Positions 8,041 through 16,556 of a stretch of 64,000 bases of DNA are shown here, piece by piece. The position numbers were made by a program, and so were the translations under genes. Numbering within the stretch: the stretch's first letter is position 1; every line of letters starts with the position of its first letter. The notes under the pieces are model-generated. The model was not told where the DNA came from. It ran no database searches and saw nothing but the letters and a program-made list of their open reading frames with translations. Source of the stretch: Paralimibaculum aggregatum (GTDB taxonomy: Bacteria > Pseudomonadota > Alphaproteobacteria > Rhodobacterales > Rhodobacteraceae); assembly GCF_030270585.1 (NCBI RefSeq), contig NZ_BSYI01000003.1, forward strand, positions 62,001 to 126,000, read 5' to 3'.

Positions 8041-9760
8041 CATCCCGAACCGTTGCAGGCGCCAGCGGACGTGCTCGCGGCCGAGCGGACCGGCGACGTC
8101 ACCGCGGCCCCGGACAAGAGGGCAGCCGGCCTGCGCGCAGCCGCGCGCGCCGGTGCCTTCCCCGCAACCTCGGACGACACCGGCGGCAACAAGGGCGCCC
8201 AAAGCCGCACCCGCCGCCGCCGAGGCAGATCCGCCGCCAGACCGCCCACCCTCCGCCACGCCCATCCCGAACCGTTGCAGGCGCCAGCGGACGTGCTCGC
8301 CGCCGCGCGGACCGGCGACGTCACCGCGGCCCCGGACAAGAGGGCAGCCGGCCTGCGCGCAGCCGCGCGCGCCGGTGCCTTCCCCGCACCCTCGGACGGC
8401 ACCTGCGACAACAAGGGCGCCCAAAGCCACCCGCCGCCGCCGAGGCAGATCCGCCGCCAGACCGCCCACCCTCCGCCACGCCCATGCCGAAACACTGCAG
8501 GCGCCAGCGGGCCTGCTCGCGGCCGCGCGGATGGACGACGTCACCGCGAACCCGGCTAGCCCCGGCGACGCCAGGGGCGCCGAGGCCCGCTTTCACACCG
8601 CCGCCAGGGCTGATCCGCCGCCGCTGCCGGAGCGCCCCGCCGGCAGGCCGCCCGCCCTCCGCCATGCCCATGCCGAAACCTTGCAGGCGCCTGCGGGCGT
8701 GTTCCTGGCAGCACGGGCCGGCGATCCCGCCGCAGCCTCGGACGACACCTGCGACGACGCGAGGCCCGAGGGTCGCACCCGCACCCACCACCGCCCCCGA
8801 GGCCGACGCGCCGCCGCGGGGGTGTCCCGCTACCAGACCGCCCGCATCTCTCCCAGTCCTTGCCGAGGGAAGCCGAGGGCAGCCGCCGTCGTCGTCGCGG
8901 CGCGGGCAGGCGGCTTCACCGCAGCTTCGGTCGGCACCAACGACGACGAGTGTCCCGAGGGCCTCCACCCCCGCCATCGCCGGGGCAGATCCGCCGCCGA
9001 CGCCGGATCACACCGCCGGCAGATCGTTCGCCCCCTTCCCTGTCTTCGCCATGTGATGCCGAGAGCCGCCGGCGTGATCGTGGCAGCGCTGGCCGGCGAC
9101 TTCCCTGCAACCTCGGACGACACCGGCGGCGACGAGCGTCCCGAGGACCGGCACCCCCACCATCGCCGGGGCAGAGCTGACGCCGGCGCCGGATCGCACC
9201 GCCGGCAGATCGTTCGCCGCCTTCCCTGTCCTCGCCAGGTGAAGCCGAGAGCCGCCAGCGTGATCGTGGCAGCGCTGGTCGGCGACATCCCCGCAACCTC
9301 GGACCACACCGGCGACGACGAGGGTCCCGAGGGCCTCCACCCCACCATCGCCGGGGCAGATCTGACGCCGACGCCGGATCGCACCGCCGGCAGATCGTTC
9401 GCCCCCTTCCCTGTCTTCGCCAGGTGAAGCCGAGAGCCGCCGGCGTGATCGTGGCAGTTCTGGTCGGCGACTTCCCGGACCTTGGACGACAGCGGCGACG
9501 CCGAGGGTTCCGCGGACCGCCACCCCCACCATCGCCGGGGCAGATCCGACGCCGACGGCGGAGCGCCCCGCCGGCAGATCGTTCGCACGCCGCCCCGCAC
9601 TCCCCGAGCCTGGCCGAGAGCAGCCGGTGTGCGCGGGTCGGCCGCTGCACCGCGGCTTCGGACAGCACCGGCGGCGGAGCGCACGCCGAGGGCTGGGCCC
9701 GCCGCCGGGGATGATCCGCCGCCGCAGCCGGAGCGCCTCGCCGGCAGGTCGCGGCACCCG
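8041..9760. repeat. Long array of ~220- then 186-bp units derived from the bmt 3' end
   Basis: Phase markers occur at 8041, 8263, 8483 and 8669 (CATCCCGAACC / CATGCCGAAAC), then at 9058, 9244 and 9429 (GCCGAGAGCCGCC). Periods are 222, 220, 186, and later 186 and 185 bp. Every unit carries a diverged copy of the bmt C-terminal coding region: the gene's VGGFTSASDGTGDDEGAEG is matched by, for example, AGGFTAASVGTNDDECPEG near 8910 and VGDIPATSDHTGDDEGPEG near 9275. About nine copies can be traced, centred near 8140, 8375, 8540, 8720, 8905, 9090, 9275, 9465 and 9640. A long open frame crosses the array because the 186-bp period is divisible by three, but it has no start signal. Confidence 0.85.
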
Positions 9761-10448
9761 CCATGCCCGTGCCCGGTGAAGCGGGGGCAGTGGGCGTGCT
9801 GGAGACCGCGCGGCGGGCTGACCGCTGCCGCTGGCAGGGCGCGGACGAGTTGCCTTTCCCCATGGTCCCGCACCGCCGGCCGCGCGGGCGCTGCGGGGCG
9901 GGCGCCGCTCTGGCGGCTTGCCGGGAGCGGTCCGGCGCGGAGGCATGGCAGCCGGCGCGGATCGTCTCCGGGCCGGTCGCGGTCTGCGGCGGCAAGGCCT
10001 CGGAGCCTCCGCCCCCCTATGGCTCGCGGCGCCCGTCCGGCAGCGATCCCGGCGCCCGGCATATCCCCAGCGAGCGCGACGGAAGGTCCGCTGGCGATCC
10101 GGGCGGCGGCGCGGCCGGCGCTGGCGCCATCCGTTCCGGTGTCCGCTTGGGCTCAGGGGAGGTCTGCCGCGAAGCCGGCGCCTGTCCGCGAGAGGATCTC
10201 GCCCGACGGCATTGCCGCCGTTCCGGGTGCGACAAGCCGGGCGAGGCCGGCCGCATGACCGGCACCGCCGGCGGAAGGGTGACGGTTCCCTCCCCGGTGC
10301 CCGGATGGCGGCGCCGCGCGGCTGCCCGGATACCGCCTCGGCCGCGCTCAACGGGGGCGAAGACGGCCGCAGCGCCCCGGCTCGTCCGCAGCGGCCGGGT
10401 TCGCCATTGTCAACGGCCATGGCTCGCGGTCGCGGTGCGGCATGGCTC
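9761..10448. other. Gene-free GC-rich spacer between two repeat arrays
   Basis: No supported gene, RNA or clear repeat period is visible. Open frames exist on both strands but overlap one another, lack ribosome sites and have low-complexity Arg/Pro/Ala composition. Confidence 0.5.
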
Positions 10449-12010
10449 GATGTCCCGACAACGCCGCCGGCGGGCTGCAGGGGATGCGCCTCGGCGCGCC
10501 AGACGATGTGATCAAGACACGGGCCAGCGACACCTCGCCCGAAGGCGCGGCCTGGACCGGCCGAGTGTCCGGATGATGCCGCCGGAAGGGTTGTCCCGAA
10601 TGCGCTTCGGCGGCCCCGAAAGGGGGGCGACAGCCGCGGCGGTCCCGGCTCGACCGCAATGGACGGGTCTGGCAACGGCGGCGGCCATGTGCCGGGGGCC
10701 GTGCCGGGGATGATCGGCGCCATGGCCATGACTGCGACCTCGCCCGGCCCGATGTCCGGACAATCCGCCGGCGGGCAGCAGGGGATGAACCTCGGCGCGC
10801 CAGACAGTGGAACCATGACAGGGGAGACCGACACCTCGTCCGAGGGCGCGGTCTGGCCCGGCCCGGTGTCCGGATGATACCGCCGGAAGGGTTGTCCCGA
10901 ATGCGCTTCGTAGGCACCGAAAGGCGGAATGACAGCCCCGGCTCGACCGGAATGGCCGGGTCTGGCAACGCCGGCGGCCATGGATTGGGGGCGTGGCGCG
11001 GCTGACCGGCGTTCCGCTCGCGGCGGCGATCTGGCCCGGCCCGATGGTCGGACAACGCCGCCGAGGGGTTGCGCCGGATGCGCTTCGGCGCATTGGACAA
11101 TGGGGCAGTGGCGCAGCTCATCGGTGGCTCGCCCGGGGGCGTGGTCCTTCCGCGCATGGTATCTTGGCAGCATCGCCGGAGGGGTCCCGGGGCGCATCCC
11201 GGCCGCACTGGACGTGGGCGACGGGCGATGGCAGCCGCGGCGACCCCGGCTCGTCCGCGGCGGCCGGGTTCGCCATTGCCGGCGGCCGTGGCTCGCGGTC
11301 TTGGTCCTGCCTGGCCCGATGTCGGGACAACACCGCCGGAGGGGCTGCCCGGGATGCGTTTCGGGCGCGCCGAAAGGGGGCGACAGCCGCGGCGGTCCCG
11401 GCTCGACCGCAATGGCCGGGTTTGGCAACGCCGGCGGCCATGTCCGGAGGGCATGGTGTGGGTGACCGGCGCCCCGCTTGCGGCTGCGATCTGGCCCGGC
11501 CCGATGTTCGGAGAGCACGGCCAGCGGGGCAGCTCGGAATGCGGCCTGGCTGCGCTGAACGAGGGTGACGATGGCTGCGGCGGCTCCGGCTCGACGGCGG
11601 CGCGCGGAGTTGCCAACGGCGGCAATGCCCCCGTGGCCGTGGGGCGGGCGATCGACACCTCGAACGACGGCGCGGTCTGGCCCCGCCCGGTATCCGGGCA
11701 CCACCTCCGGAGGGATCCCGGGGCGCATCTCGGCGGCACCGGTTGGGGCGACGGGTGACGGCGGCAGCGGCGGCCCCGGCTGGACCCGGTGGCGGGTTCG
11801 GCAGCTCGGCGGTCATGTCCCGGTGGGCGCGGCGGAGGGGGACGGGGGCCTTGCTCGCGGCCGCGGTCTTGCCGGGCTCGGTGGCGGGGCCATGACCGCC
11901 GAGGGGGTGTGCGGGATGCGGCTCGGCCGTGCTGGCCGGGGTGAGGAGGGCTGCGGCGGTCGGGCCTCGACCGGGGCGGACGGGGGTGCCCTTGACGGCG
12001 GCCATGTGCC
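10449..12010. repeat. Array of alternating ~115- and ~185-bp diverged units
   Basis: A half-unit of the form 'CCGGACAAnnCCGCCGGnGGGnTG...GGATGCGCnTCGGCG' begins near 10449, 10565, 10751, 10866, 11043, 11160, 11319, 11503, 11690 and 11885. Pairs of half-units, followed by 'TGGCAACGnCGGCGGCCATG', give a super-period of about 290-300 bp (10449, 10751, 11043). The parent sequence is not identified; no resemblance to bmt or to the corrinoid gene was seen. Very long overlapping open frames on both strands here are explained by GC content. Confidence 0.7.
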
Positions 12011-12040
12011 GGGGCGGTGGCGCGGGGGATCGGCATCCGG

Positions 12041-12452
12041 CTCCTGGTTGCGGTGTGGCTCGCCCGATGCCCGGTCGGGTGCCGGATTGCGGCATCGCGG
12101 GGGCGGGCGGTTCCGTCGCTGCGCGGCTGGATCGCCTCGGCGCGCTGGGGGGCGTGCTGGCGCATCGCGAGATCTGGCTCTTGGTTGCAGTGTGGTGCGC
12201 CCGATGTTCGGTCGGGTGACGGATTGTGGCATCGCGGGGGGCGGGCAGGTCCGTCCCTGCGCGGCGTGATCACACCGCAGCAATGCGGGGCGTGCTGGCG
12301 CATCGCGAGATCTGGCTCCTGGTTGCGGTGTGGTGCGCCCGATGCCCGGTCGGGTGCCGGATTGCGGCATTGCCGGGGGCGGGTAGGTCCGTTCCTGCGC
12401 GGCGTGATCGCCTCGGCGCACTGGGGAGGCGTGCTGGTGCATCGTGAAGGCC
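12041..12452. repeat. 137-bp tandem repeat, three copies
   Basis: Units begin CTCCTGGTTGCGGTGTGG at 12041, CTCTTGGTTGCAGTGTGG at 12178 and again at 12316 (spacing 137 and 138 bp). Each runs through GCCCGATGCCCGGTCGGGTGC and ends with GCGCATCGCGAGATCTGG. The period is not a multiple of three, arguing against coding. From 12453 to the gene at 12996 there is gene-free, GC-rich sequence with short GCCGGATTGTGGGCTGCCGGC-like echoes. Confidence 0.8.
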
Positions 12453-12995
12453 CGGAGGTGGTTGGCTGCGGCGTGGTGTGCGGCCTGGATTGCGGTTCGG
12501 ACCGGGGCCGGGACTGCGGCGCGATGGGCCGGGCGCTGTCGGCCCCGGGCTGCGCCGGCTTGTGGCTGGCCGGCTTCGGGCCGTTGCGGCGGATTGTAGT
12601 CGTCGGGCTTCGGGCCTCTGCGGCTGCGCCGGATTGTGGGCTGCCGGCTTGGGGCTGCTGCCGTGCCGGCATTCGGCCGGCCGGCCCCGGGCGCCGCTGC
12701 CGCGTCGGCGTCCGGACGGCCGGACCCGGCGGTTTCGGGCCGCTGCGGCCGCTGCGGCTGCTGCGCGGGCGGAGGAGGAGGCGCTGGCGCGGCCGGCGCG
12801 GGGAGCGCCTCGTGTCGCGGCGGCCCGTGGGCGGCCGGGGGCGCCGCGCGCCGTGGCTGCGTCCGAAATGCAACGCCCGGGGCTTGCCGTGGCCGCGTCG
12901 GTTTGGGGCCAGAAAATGCCGCGTTTGTGGGCGGTTTCCGGCCCCGCCTGCTCCAGATTGGGGTAGCAGCGACACCTATCGAAGCGGGAAGCGAG

Positions 12996-13703
12996 ATGTC
13001 AGACGAAGAAGACGATATCGTTCTGTCCGAACTCGACGACGACGAGCTCGTCCAGCAGATGCATGACGACCTCTACGACGGTCTCAAGGAAGAGATCGAG
13101 GAGGCCGTGAACATCCTGCTCGAGCGCGGCTGGATGCCCTACGACATCCTGACCAAGGCCCTGGTCGAGGGCATGCGCATCGTCGGGATCGACTTCCGCG
13201 ACGGCATCCTCTTCGTGCCCGAGGTGCTCCTCGCGGCGAACGCGATGAAGGCCGGCATGTTCATCCTGAAGCCGCTGCTCGCCGAGACCGGCGCGCCGAA
13301 GCTCGGCTCGATGGTGATCGGCACCGTGAAGGGCGACATCCACGACATCGGCAAGAACCTCGTCTCGATGATGATGGAGGGCGCCGGCTTCGACGTCTAC
13401 GACCTCGGCATCAACAACCCGGTCGAGAACTACATCGAGGCGCTGGAGCGGCACGAGCCCGACATCCTCGGCATGTCGGCGCTGCTGACCACCACCATGC
13501 CCTACATGAAGGTGGTGATCGACACGCTGAAGGAGAAGGGCATCCGCGACGACTACATCGTGCTGGTCGGCGGCGCCCCGCTCAACGAGGAGTTCGGCAA
13601 GGCGATCGGCGCCGATGCCTATTGCCGCGACGCCGCGGTGGCGGTCGAGACCGCCAAGACCTACGTGACGCGCAAGCACAACCTGCTCGCCGCCGGCGGC
13701 TGA
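12996..13703 (+). CDS. Corrinoid (B12-binding) protein, MtbC/MetH-like
   Basis: A 235-residue methyl-carrier protein. Residues ~10-95 form the four-helix cap domain of methionine synthase-type corrinoid proteins (LLERGWMPYDILTKALVEGM, IDFRDGILFVPEVLL). Residues ~100-230 form the Rossmann-like B12-binding domain with GDIHDIGKNLV, His116 being the lower axial cobalt ligand, then MSALLTTTMPYMK and LVGGAPL. It would carry the methyl group between a pterin or other donor and the homocysteine methyltransferase at 6391. The ATG at 12996 starts the conserved acidic N-terminus MSDEEDDIVLSELDDDELVQQ. 5.6 kb of repeats separate it from bmt. Its 3' end is duplicated downstream. Confidence 0.92.
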   Translation: MSDEEDDIVLSELDDDELVQQMHDDLYDGLKEEIEEAVNILLERGWMPYDILTKALVEGMRIVGIDFRDGILFVPEVLLAANAMKAGMFILKPLLAETGAPKLGSMVIGTVKGDIHDIGKNLVSMMMEGAGFDVYDLGINNPVENYIEALERHEPDILGMSALLTTTMPYMKVVIDTLKEKGIRDDYIVLVGGAPLNEEFGKAIGADAYCRDAAVAVETAKTYVTRKHNLLAAGG

Positions 13704-13729
13704 GCCGCGCGGAGCGCCGCGTTTCCCGG

Positions 13730-13753
13730 GGGCCCTGCCGGAAGGCGGGGCCC
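13730..13753 (+). terminator. Hairpin downstream of the corrinoid gene
   Basis: GGGCCCTGCC-GGAA-GGCGGGGCCC forms a 10-bp GC-rich stem (one G-U pair) 26 nt past the stop codon. There is no U-tract. A diverged copy with a better T-run occurs at 14332. Confidence 0.4.
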
Positions 13754-14178
13754 GCCCGCGTTGCGCGGAGGGGCGCATCGCGGGGCGTGGGGAGGCCGGG
13801 CGGGCGCTCGGCGGACCTCCGCCCCTCGGCCAGAGCGGCAGCGAATGGCCGGGCATCCCCGACACACGGGCGCGCGGCCCCTGCGGACGGCCGCCCGCCG
13901 CGGGCGAACGGTTCCTGCGGACGAGCGACCCATGTGCGCGAACGGCCCGTCCGGGCAAGCGAGCGCCCGCTGCGGCCGAGCCTCATCGCGCCGCGGCTCC
14001 CCGCCGGGCCCTGCCGGATGCCGGGGCCCTGCCGCGTTGCGCGGAGGGGCATCGCGCCGCCGCAGGAAGGCGGGGCGGGCGCCCGACGGCGCTCCGGCCT
14101 CCCGGCCGGACCAACCGTGCAGGGCCGGCATCCCCGCTGCGAGGGCGCGCGGCCCCTGTATCCTGCCGGCCCACGACG
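13754..14178. repeat. Diverged repeat sequence between the corrinoid gene and its 3'-end copy
   Basis: Gene-free. Contains another terminator-like copy (GGGCCCTGCCGGATGCCGGGGCCCTGCCG near 14007) and repeats of GCGTTGCGCGGAGGGGC(G)CATCGCG at about 13758 and 14034, showing that sequence around the corrinoid gene terminator was duplicated more than once. Confidence 0.6.
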
Positions 14179-14331
14179 CTCCGCTAGATGCGGAGTTCGG
14201 CAAGGCGATCGGCGCCGATGCCTATTGCCGCGACGCCGCGGCGGCGGTCGGGACCGCCAGACCCTACGTGTCGCGCAGGCACCACCTGCCCGCCGCGGGC
14301 GGCCGAGCCGCAACGCGCCGCGGCCCCCCGC
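14179..14331 (+). pseudogene. Duplicated 3' end of the corrinoid gene (degenerate)
   Basis: Near-identical to 13575-13727, the last ~40 codons and stop region of the corrinoid gene. GAGTTCGGCAAGGCGATCGG and GATGCCTATTGCCGCGACGC are conserved exactly. The copy has a TAG where the parent has CTCAAC, and the parent stop TGA has become CGA, so it cannot encode the same C-terminus. It includes the following terminator, placing the duplication at DNA level. Confidence 0.85.
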
Positions 14332-14359
14332 AGGGCCCTGCCGGACGGCGGGGCCCTTT
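14332..14359 (+). terminator. Intrinsic-terminator-like hairpin (copy of the corrinoid gene terminator)
   Basis: AGGGCCCTGCCG-GA-CGGCGGGGCCCT forms a stem of 11-12 bp with one G-U pair, followed by TTTCGCGTTT. It ends the duplicated segment that began at 14179. Confidence 0.5.
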
Positions 14360-14403
14360 CGCGTTTCCGAGGGAGGTTGACGGAGGTCAAGGCCGGGTCC
14401 GGA

Positions 14404-14440
14404 GGCCGGTTTATATATAATGACATTCATATGTGTTGCT
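14404..14440 (+). promoter_or_regulatory. AT-rich promoter/operator-like region of the DsrE-rhodanese operon
   Basis: A short AT-rich island in very GC-rich surroundings with TATAAT at 14416-14421 and the partial inverted repeat ACAT-TCAT-ATGT at 14423-14434. It lies ~65 nt before the start at 14485. The -35 is unclear. Sulfur-responsive ArsR-family repressors (BigR/SqrR type) use AT-rich operators upstream of comparable genes, but assignment here is a guess. Confidence 0.4.
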
Positions 14441-14484
14441 GTTTCACGCGCAACCGGCAGCACAGGCCAAGGAGGACCTTCCGC

Positions 14485-14934
14485 ATGAACAAGACCCTCT
14501 CCCGCATCGGCGCCGCGCTGGCGCTCGCCACCGGCCTCGCCGCCGCCCCGGGTGCCGTCGCCGGCGAGCGCACGTCGCTCGTCACGGTTCTCACCGCCGC
14601 CGATCCGCAGACCCAGCTCATGAGCATGGTGCTCTCGATGCAGGCGCTGATGGCCGGCGCGCCGGTGCATGTCCTGCTCTGCGGCCCGGCCGGGGATCTC
14701 GCGCTTGCCGAGCCGCCGGCCGGCGCCACCGCGCCGCAGAAGCCGAAGGGCATGAGCCCGCAGGGGCTGATGCGGACGATCATGGCCAAGGGCGGCACGG
14801 TGGAGGTCTGCGCGCTCTACCTGCCCAACAGGGGCGTCGGCCCGGAGGCGCTGATCGCGGGCGTCGCGGCGGCCCGGCCCGGCCCGATGGCGGCGCGGCT
14901 GCTGGCCGACGACACGCGCATCATGTCGTTCTGA
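14485..14934 (+). CDS. Periplasmic DsrE-family protein
   Basis: A 149-residue protein with a signal peptide (MNKTLSRIGAALALATGLAAAPGAVA-G) and a DsrE/F-like sulfur-relay domain: SLVTVLTAADPQTQLMSMVLSMQ, then VHVLLCGPAGDLAL with a conserved Cys, then GGTVEVCALYLPN with a second Cys, and LLADDTRIMSF at the end. DsrE-type proteins carry or sense sulfane sulfur; here probably in the periplasm. ATG 14485 follows AAGGAGG at ~9 nt. It lies 12 bp upstream of a periplasmic rhodanese, almost certainly in one operon, suggesting joint handling of thiosulfate, sulfide or persulfides. Confidence 0.82.
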   Translation: MNKTLSRIGAALALATGLAAAPGAVAGERTSLVTVLTAADPQTQLMSMVLSMQALMAGAPVHVLLCGPAGDLALAEPPAGATAPQKPKGMSPQGLMRTIMAKGGTVEVCALYLPNRGVGPEALIAGVAAARPGPMAARLLADDTRIMSF

Positions 14935-14946
14935 GGAGGAAACCCG

Positions 14947-15540
14947 ATGCGATTCGCACCGCTGGCCGCGCTTGCGGCCGCCATCCTGCTCGCCGCGCCG
15001 GTCATCGCCGCGCCCGAGCCGGAAGACCCGAAGATGCAGACCGCCTGGGGGCTCTACCTCACCGCGCGGGAGGCCTACGAGATGAAGATGGCGGAGGGCG
15101 ACGGCGTGCTCTTCGTCGATGTCCGCGAGCCGGTCGAGATCATGTTCACCGGCTTCACGGATGTGGTCGATGTGAACCTGCCCTACCTGCTGGTGAACCC
15201 GGCGAAGTGGAACCCGGAGAAACCGGTGCTCGCCATGGAGCGGAACCCGGACTTTGCGGCGGGCGTCATGGCGGCGCTGGCGGCACGGGGGCTCGGGCCG
15301 GAGACGCCGGTGATCCTGATGTGCCGCTCGGGCGGGACCCGCGGCGCGCCCTCGGCACGGGCGCTCGAGGGGCAGGGGCTCGCGAAGGTCTATGTGGTGG
15401 TGGACGGCTTCGAGGGCGCCGCCGTGAAGGACCACCCCAACGGCCCGTGGCGGCTCAGGAACGGCTGGAAGAACTCGGGCCTGCCCTGGGGTTACAGCCT
15501 CAACCCGGACAAGATCCACCTCCGTGCGGCGGGGTTCTGA
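14947..15540 (+). CDS. Periplasmic rhodanese-like sulfurtransferase
   Basis: A 197-residue exported protein. Signal peptide MRFAPLAALAAAILLAAPVIA-A is followed by one rhodanese domain: VLFVDVREPVEI near the start and the active-site loop CRSGGTRG with Cys126. Rhodaneses bind and move sulfane sulfur; the six-residue loop is the single-domain type. The C-terminal segment with NGWKNSGLPW resembles rhodaneses found in sulfur or c-type cytochrome loci. GAGGAGG precedes the ATG. The gene is co-transcribed with the DsrE protein at 14485. Confidence 0.87.
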   Translation: MRFAPLAALAAAILLAAPVIAAPEPEDPKMQTAWGLYLTAREAYEMKMAEGDGVLFVDVREPVEIMFTGFTDVVDVNLPYLLVNPAKWNPEKPVLAMERNPDFAAGVMAALAARGLGPETPVILMCRSGGTRGAPSARALEGQGLAKVYVVVDGFEGAAVKDHPNGPWRLRNGWKNSGLPWGYSLNPDKIHLRAAGF

Positions 15541-15624
15541 GCGCCGGCCACGAGGTCGCCTGCGGGCTGCGGGATGCCGGTCCGGGTGCTGTGGCGCGCG
15601 GGCCGGCTGCCTATATTCGCTGGC

Positions 15625-16446
15625 ATGAGACGTGGAAGAACAGCCAGACACGGTCGCACGGGGGCGTTGCCCGACGCGTTGCCCGACGCGCTGCCCGGGG
15701 CGCTGCCCGGGGCGCTTCCCCCGGCACCGCCGGCGGCCGGGCCGCTGGACGATGCGACGCTGACCGAGCTGGGCGCCGAACTGGGGGCCGAACTGGGGGC
15801 CGTTTCAGGGACCGGACCGGGCGCCGAGCTTGCCACCCCGCGGGCGGGGCCGGGCTCGGTGCTGGTGATCGCCTGCGGCGCGCTGGCGCGCGAGGTGCTG
15901 GCGCTGCAGCGGGCGAACGGGCTGGAGACGCTGACGCTGGCCTGCCTGCCGGCGAAGCTGCACAACCGGCCCGAGCAGATCCCCGAGGCGGTGCGCGCGC
16001 GCATCCGCCGGGGCCGCGCCGAGGGCTTCGGCCGGATCTTCGTGCTCTATGCCGATTGCGGCACCGGCGGGCAGCTCGACGCGGTCTGCGCCGCGGAGGG
16101 GGTCGAGCGCATCGCCGGCCCGCATTGCTACAGCTTCTTCGAGGGCAACGAGAGCTTCGCCGCGCGCCACGAGGCCGGCGAGATCACCGCCTTCTACCTG
16201 ACCGATTTCCTCGCCCGCCAGTTCGACACGCTGATGTGGAAGGGGATGGGGCTCGACCGCCACCCCGAGCTGCTGCCGATGATCTTCGGCGGCTATGACC
16301 GGCTGGTCTACCTGGCCCAGACCGACGACCCGGCGCTGACCGCCCGGGCCGAGGCCGCGGCGGCGCGGCTCGGGCTCGCCTTCGAGCGGCGCTTCACCGG
16401 CTATGGCGAGCTCGGCGATGCGCTGGCCCGCGCCGCGGCGCCCTGA
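15625..16446 (+). CDS. DUF1638 family protein
   Basis: A 273-residue cytoplasmic protein. The DUF1638 domain (about residues 75-265) opens with SVLVIACGALAREVLAL and includes LPAKLHNRPEQI, VLYADCGTGG, the HCYSFFEGNE block and GYDRLVYLAQ. The function is unknown, but in Rhodobacterales this family sits beside stand-alone homocysteine methyltransferase and corrinoid genes, as here. The N-terminal ~70 residues are non-conserved and contain an LP(D/G)A repeat encoded by 15-bp DNA units at ~15664-15720. ATG 15625 was chosen: no Shine-Dalgarno, but TATATT at 15612 places a transcript start near the ATG. ATG 15574 is an alternative. Confidence 0.82.
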   Translation: MRRGRTARHGRTGALPDALPDALPGALPGALPPAPPAAGPLDDATLTELGAELGAELGAVSGTGPGAELATPRAGPGSVLVIACGALAREVLALQRANGLETLTLACLPAKLHNRPEQIPEAVRARIRRGRAEGFGRIFVLYADCGTGGQLDAVCAAEGVERIAGPHCYSFFEGNESFAARHEAGEITAFYLTDFLARQFDTLMWKGMGLDRHPELLPMIFGGYDRLVYLAQTDDPALTARAEAAAARLGLAFERRFTGYGELGDALARAAAP

Positions 16447-16556
16447 GCCGGGGCTGCGGGGCAACGGGGCAGCGGGGCAGCGGAGGGCAACCGGGGCGAG
16501 CTGCGGCCGGCCGGGATCATCCGGGATCGGCAGCGGCTATCCGGGCTCGGGCGGGG

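Noticed and set aside
10348-12975. Very long reverse-strand open frame (~875 codons), and another at 9008-11728 (~906 codons)
   Set aside because: The two overlap each other and forward frames, have Arg/Pro/Ala-rich composition, no ribosome site or family similarity, and traverse tandem repeats whose periods are not multiples of three. Absence of stop codons is expected at this GC content.
7408-12995. CRISPR array
   Set aside because: Repeats are long, adjacent and degenerate, without short identical repeats separated by unique equal-sized spacers, and no cas genes are present.
7408-12995. Insertion sequences or transposon remnants
   Set aside because: No transposase similarity, terminal inverted repeats or target-site duplications were seen; several arrays instead match neighbouring gene ends.
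12453-12995. Cobalamin riboswitch upstream of the corrinoid gene
   Set aside because: No convincing B12-box or conserved riboswitch core was recognised by eye; a covariance-model search would decide.
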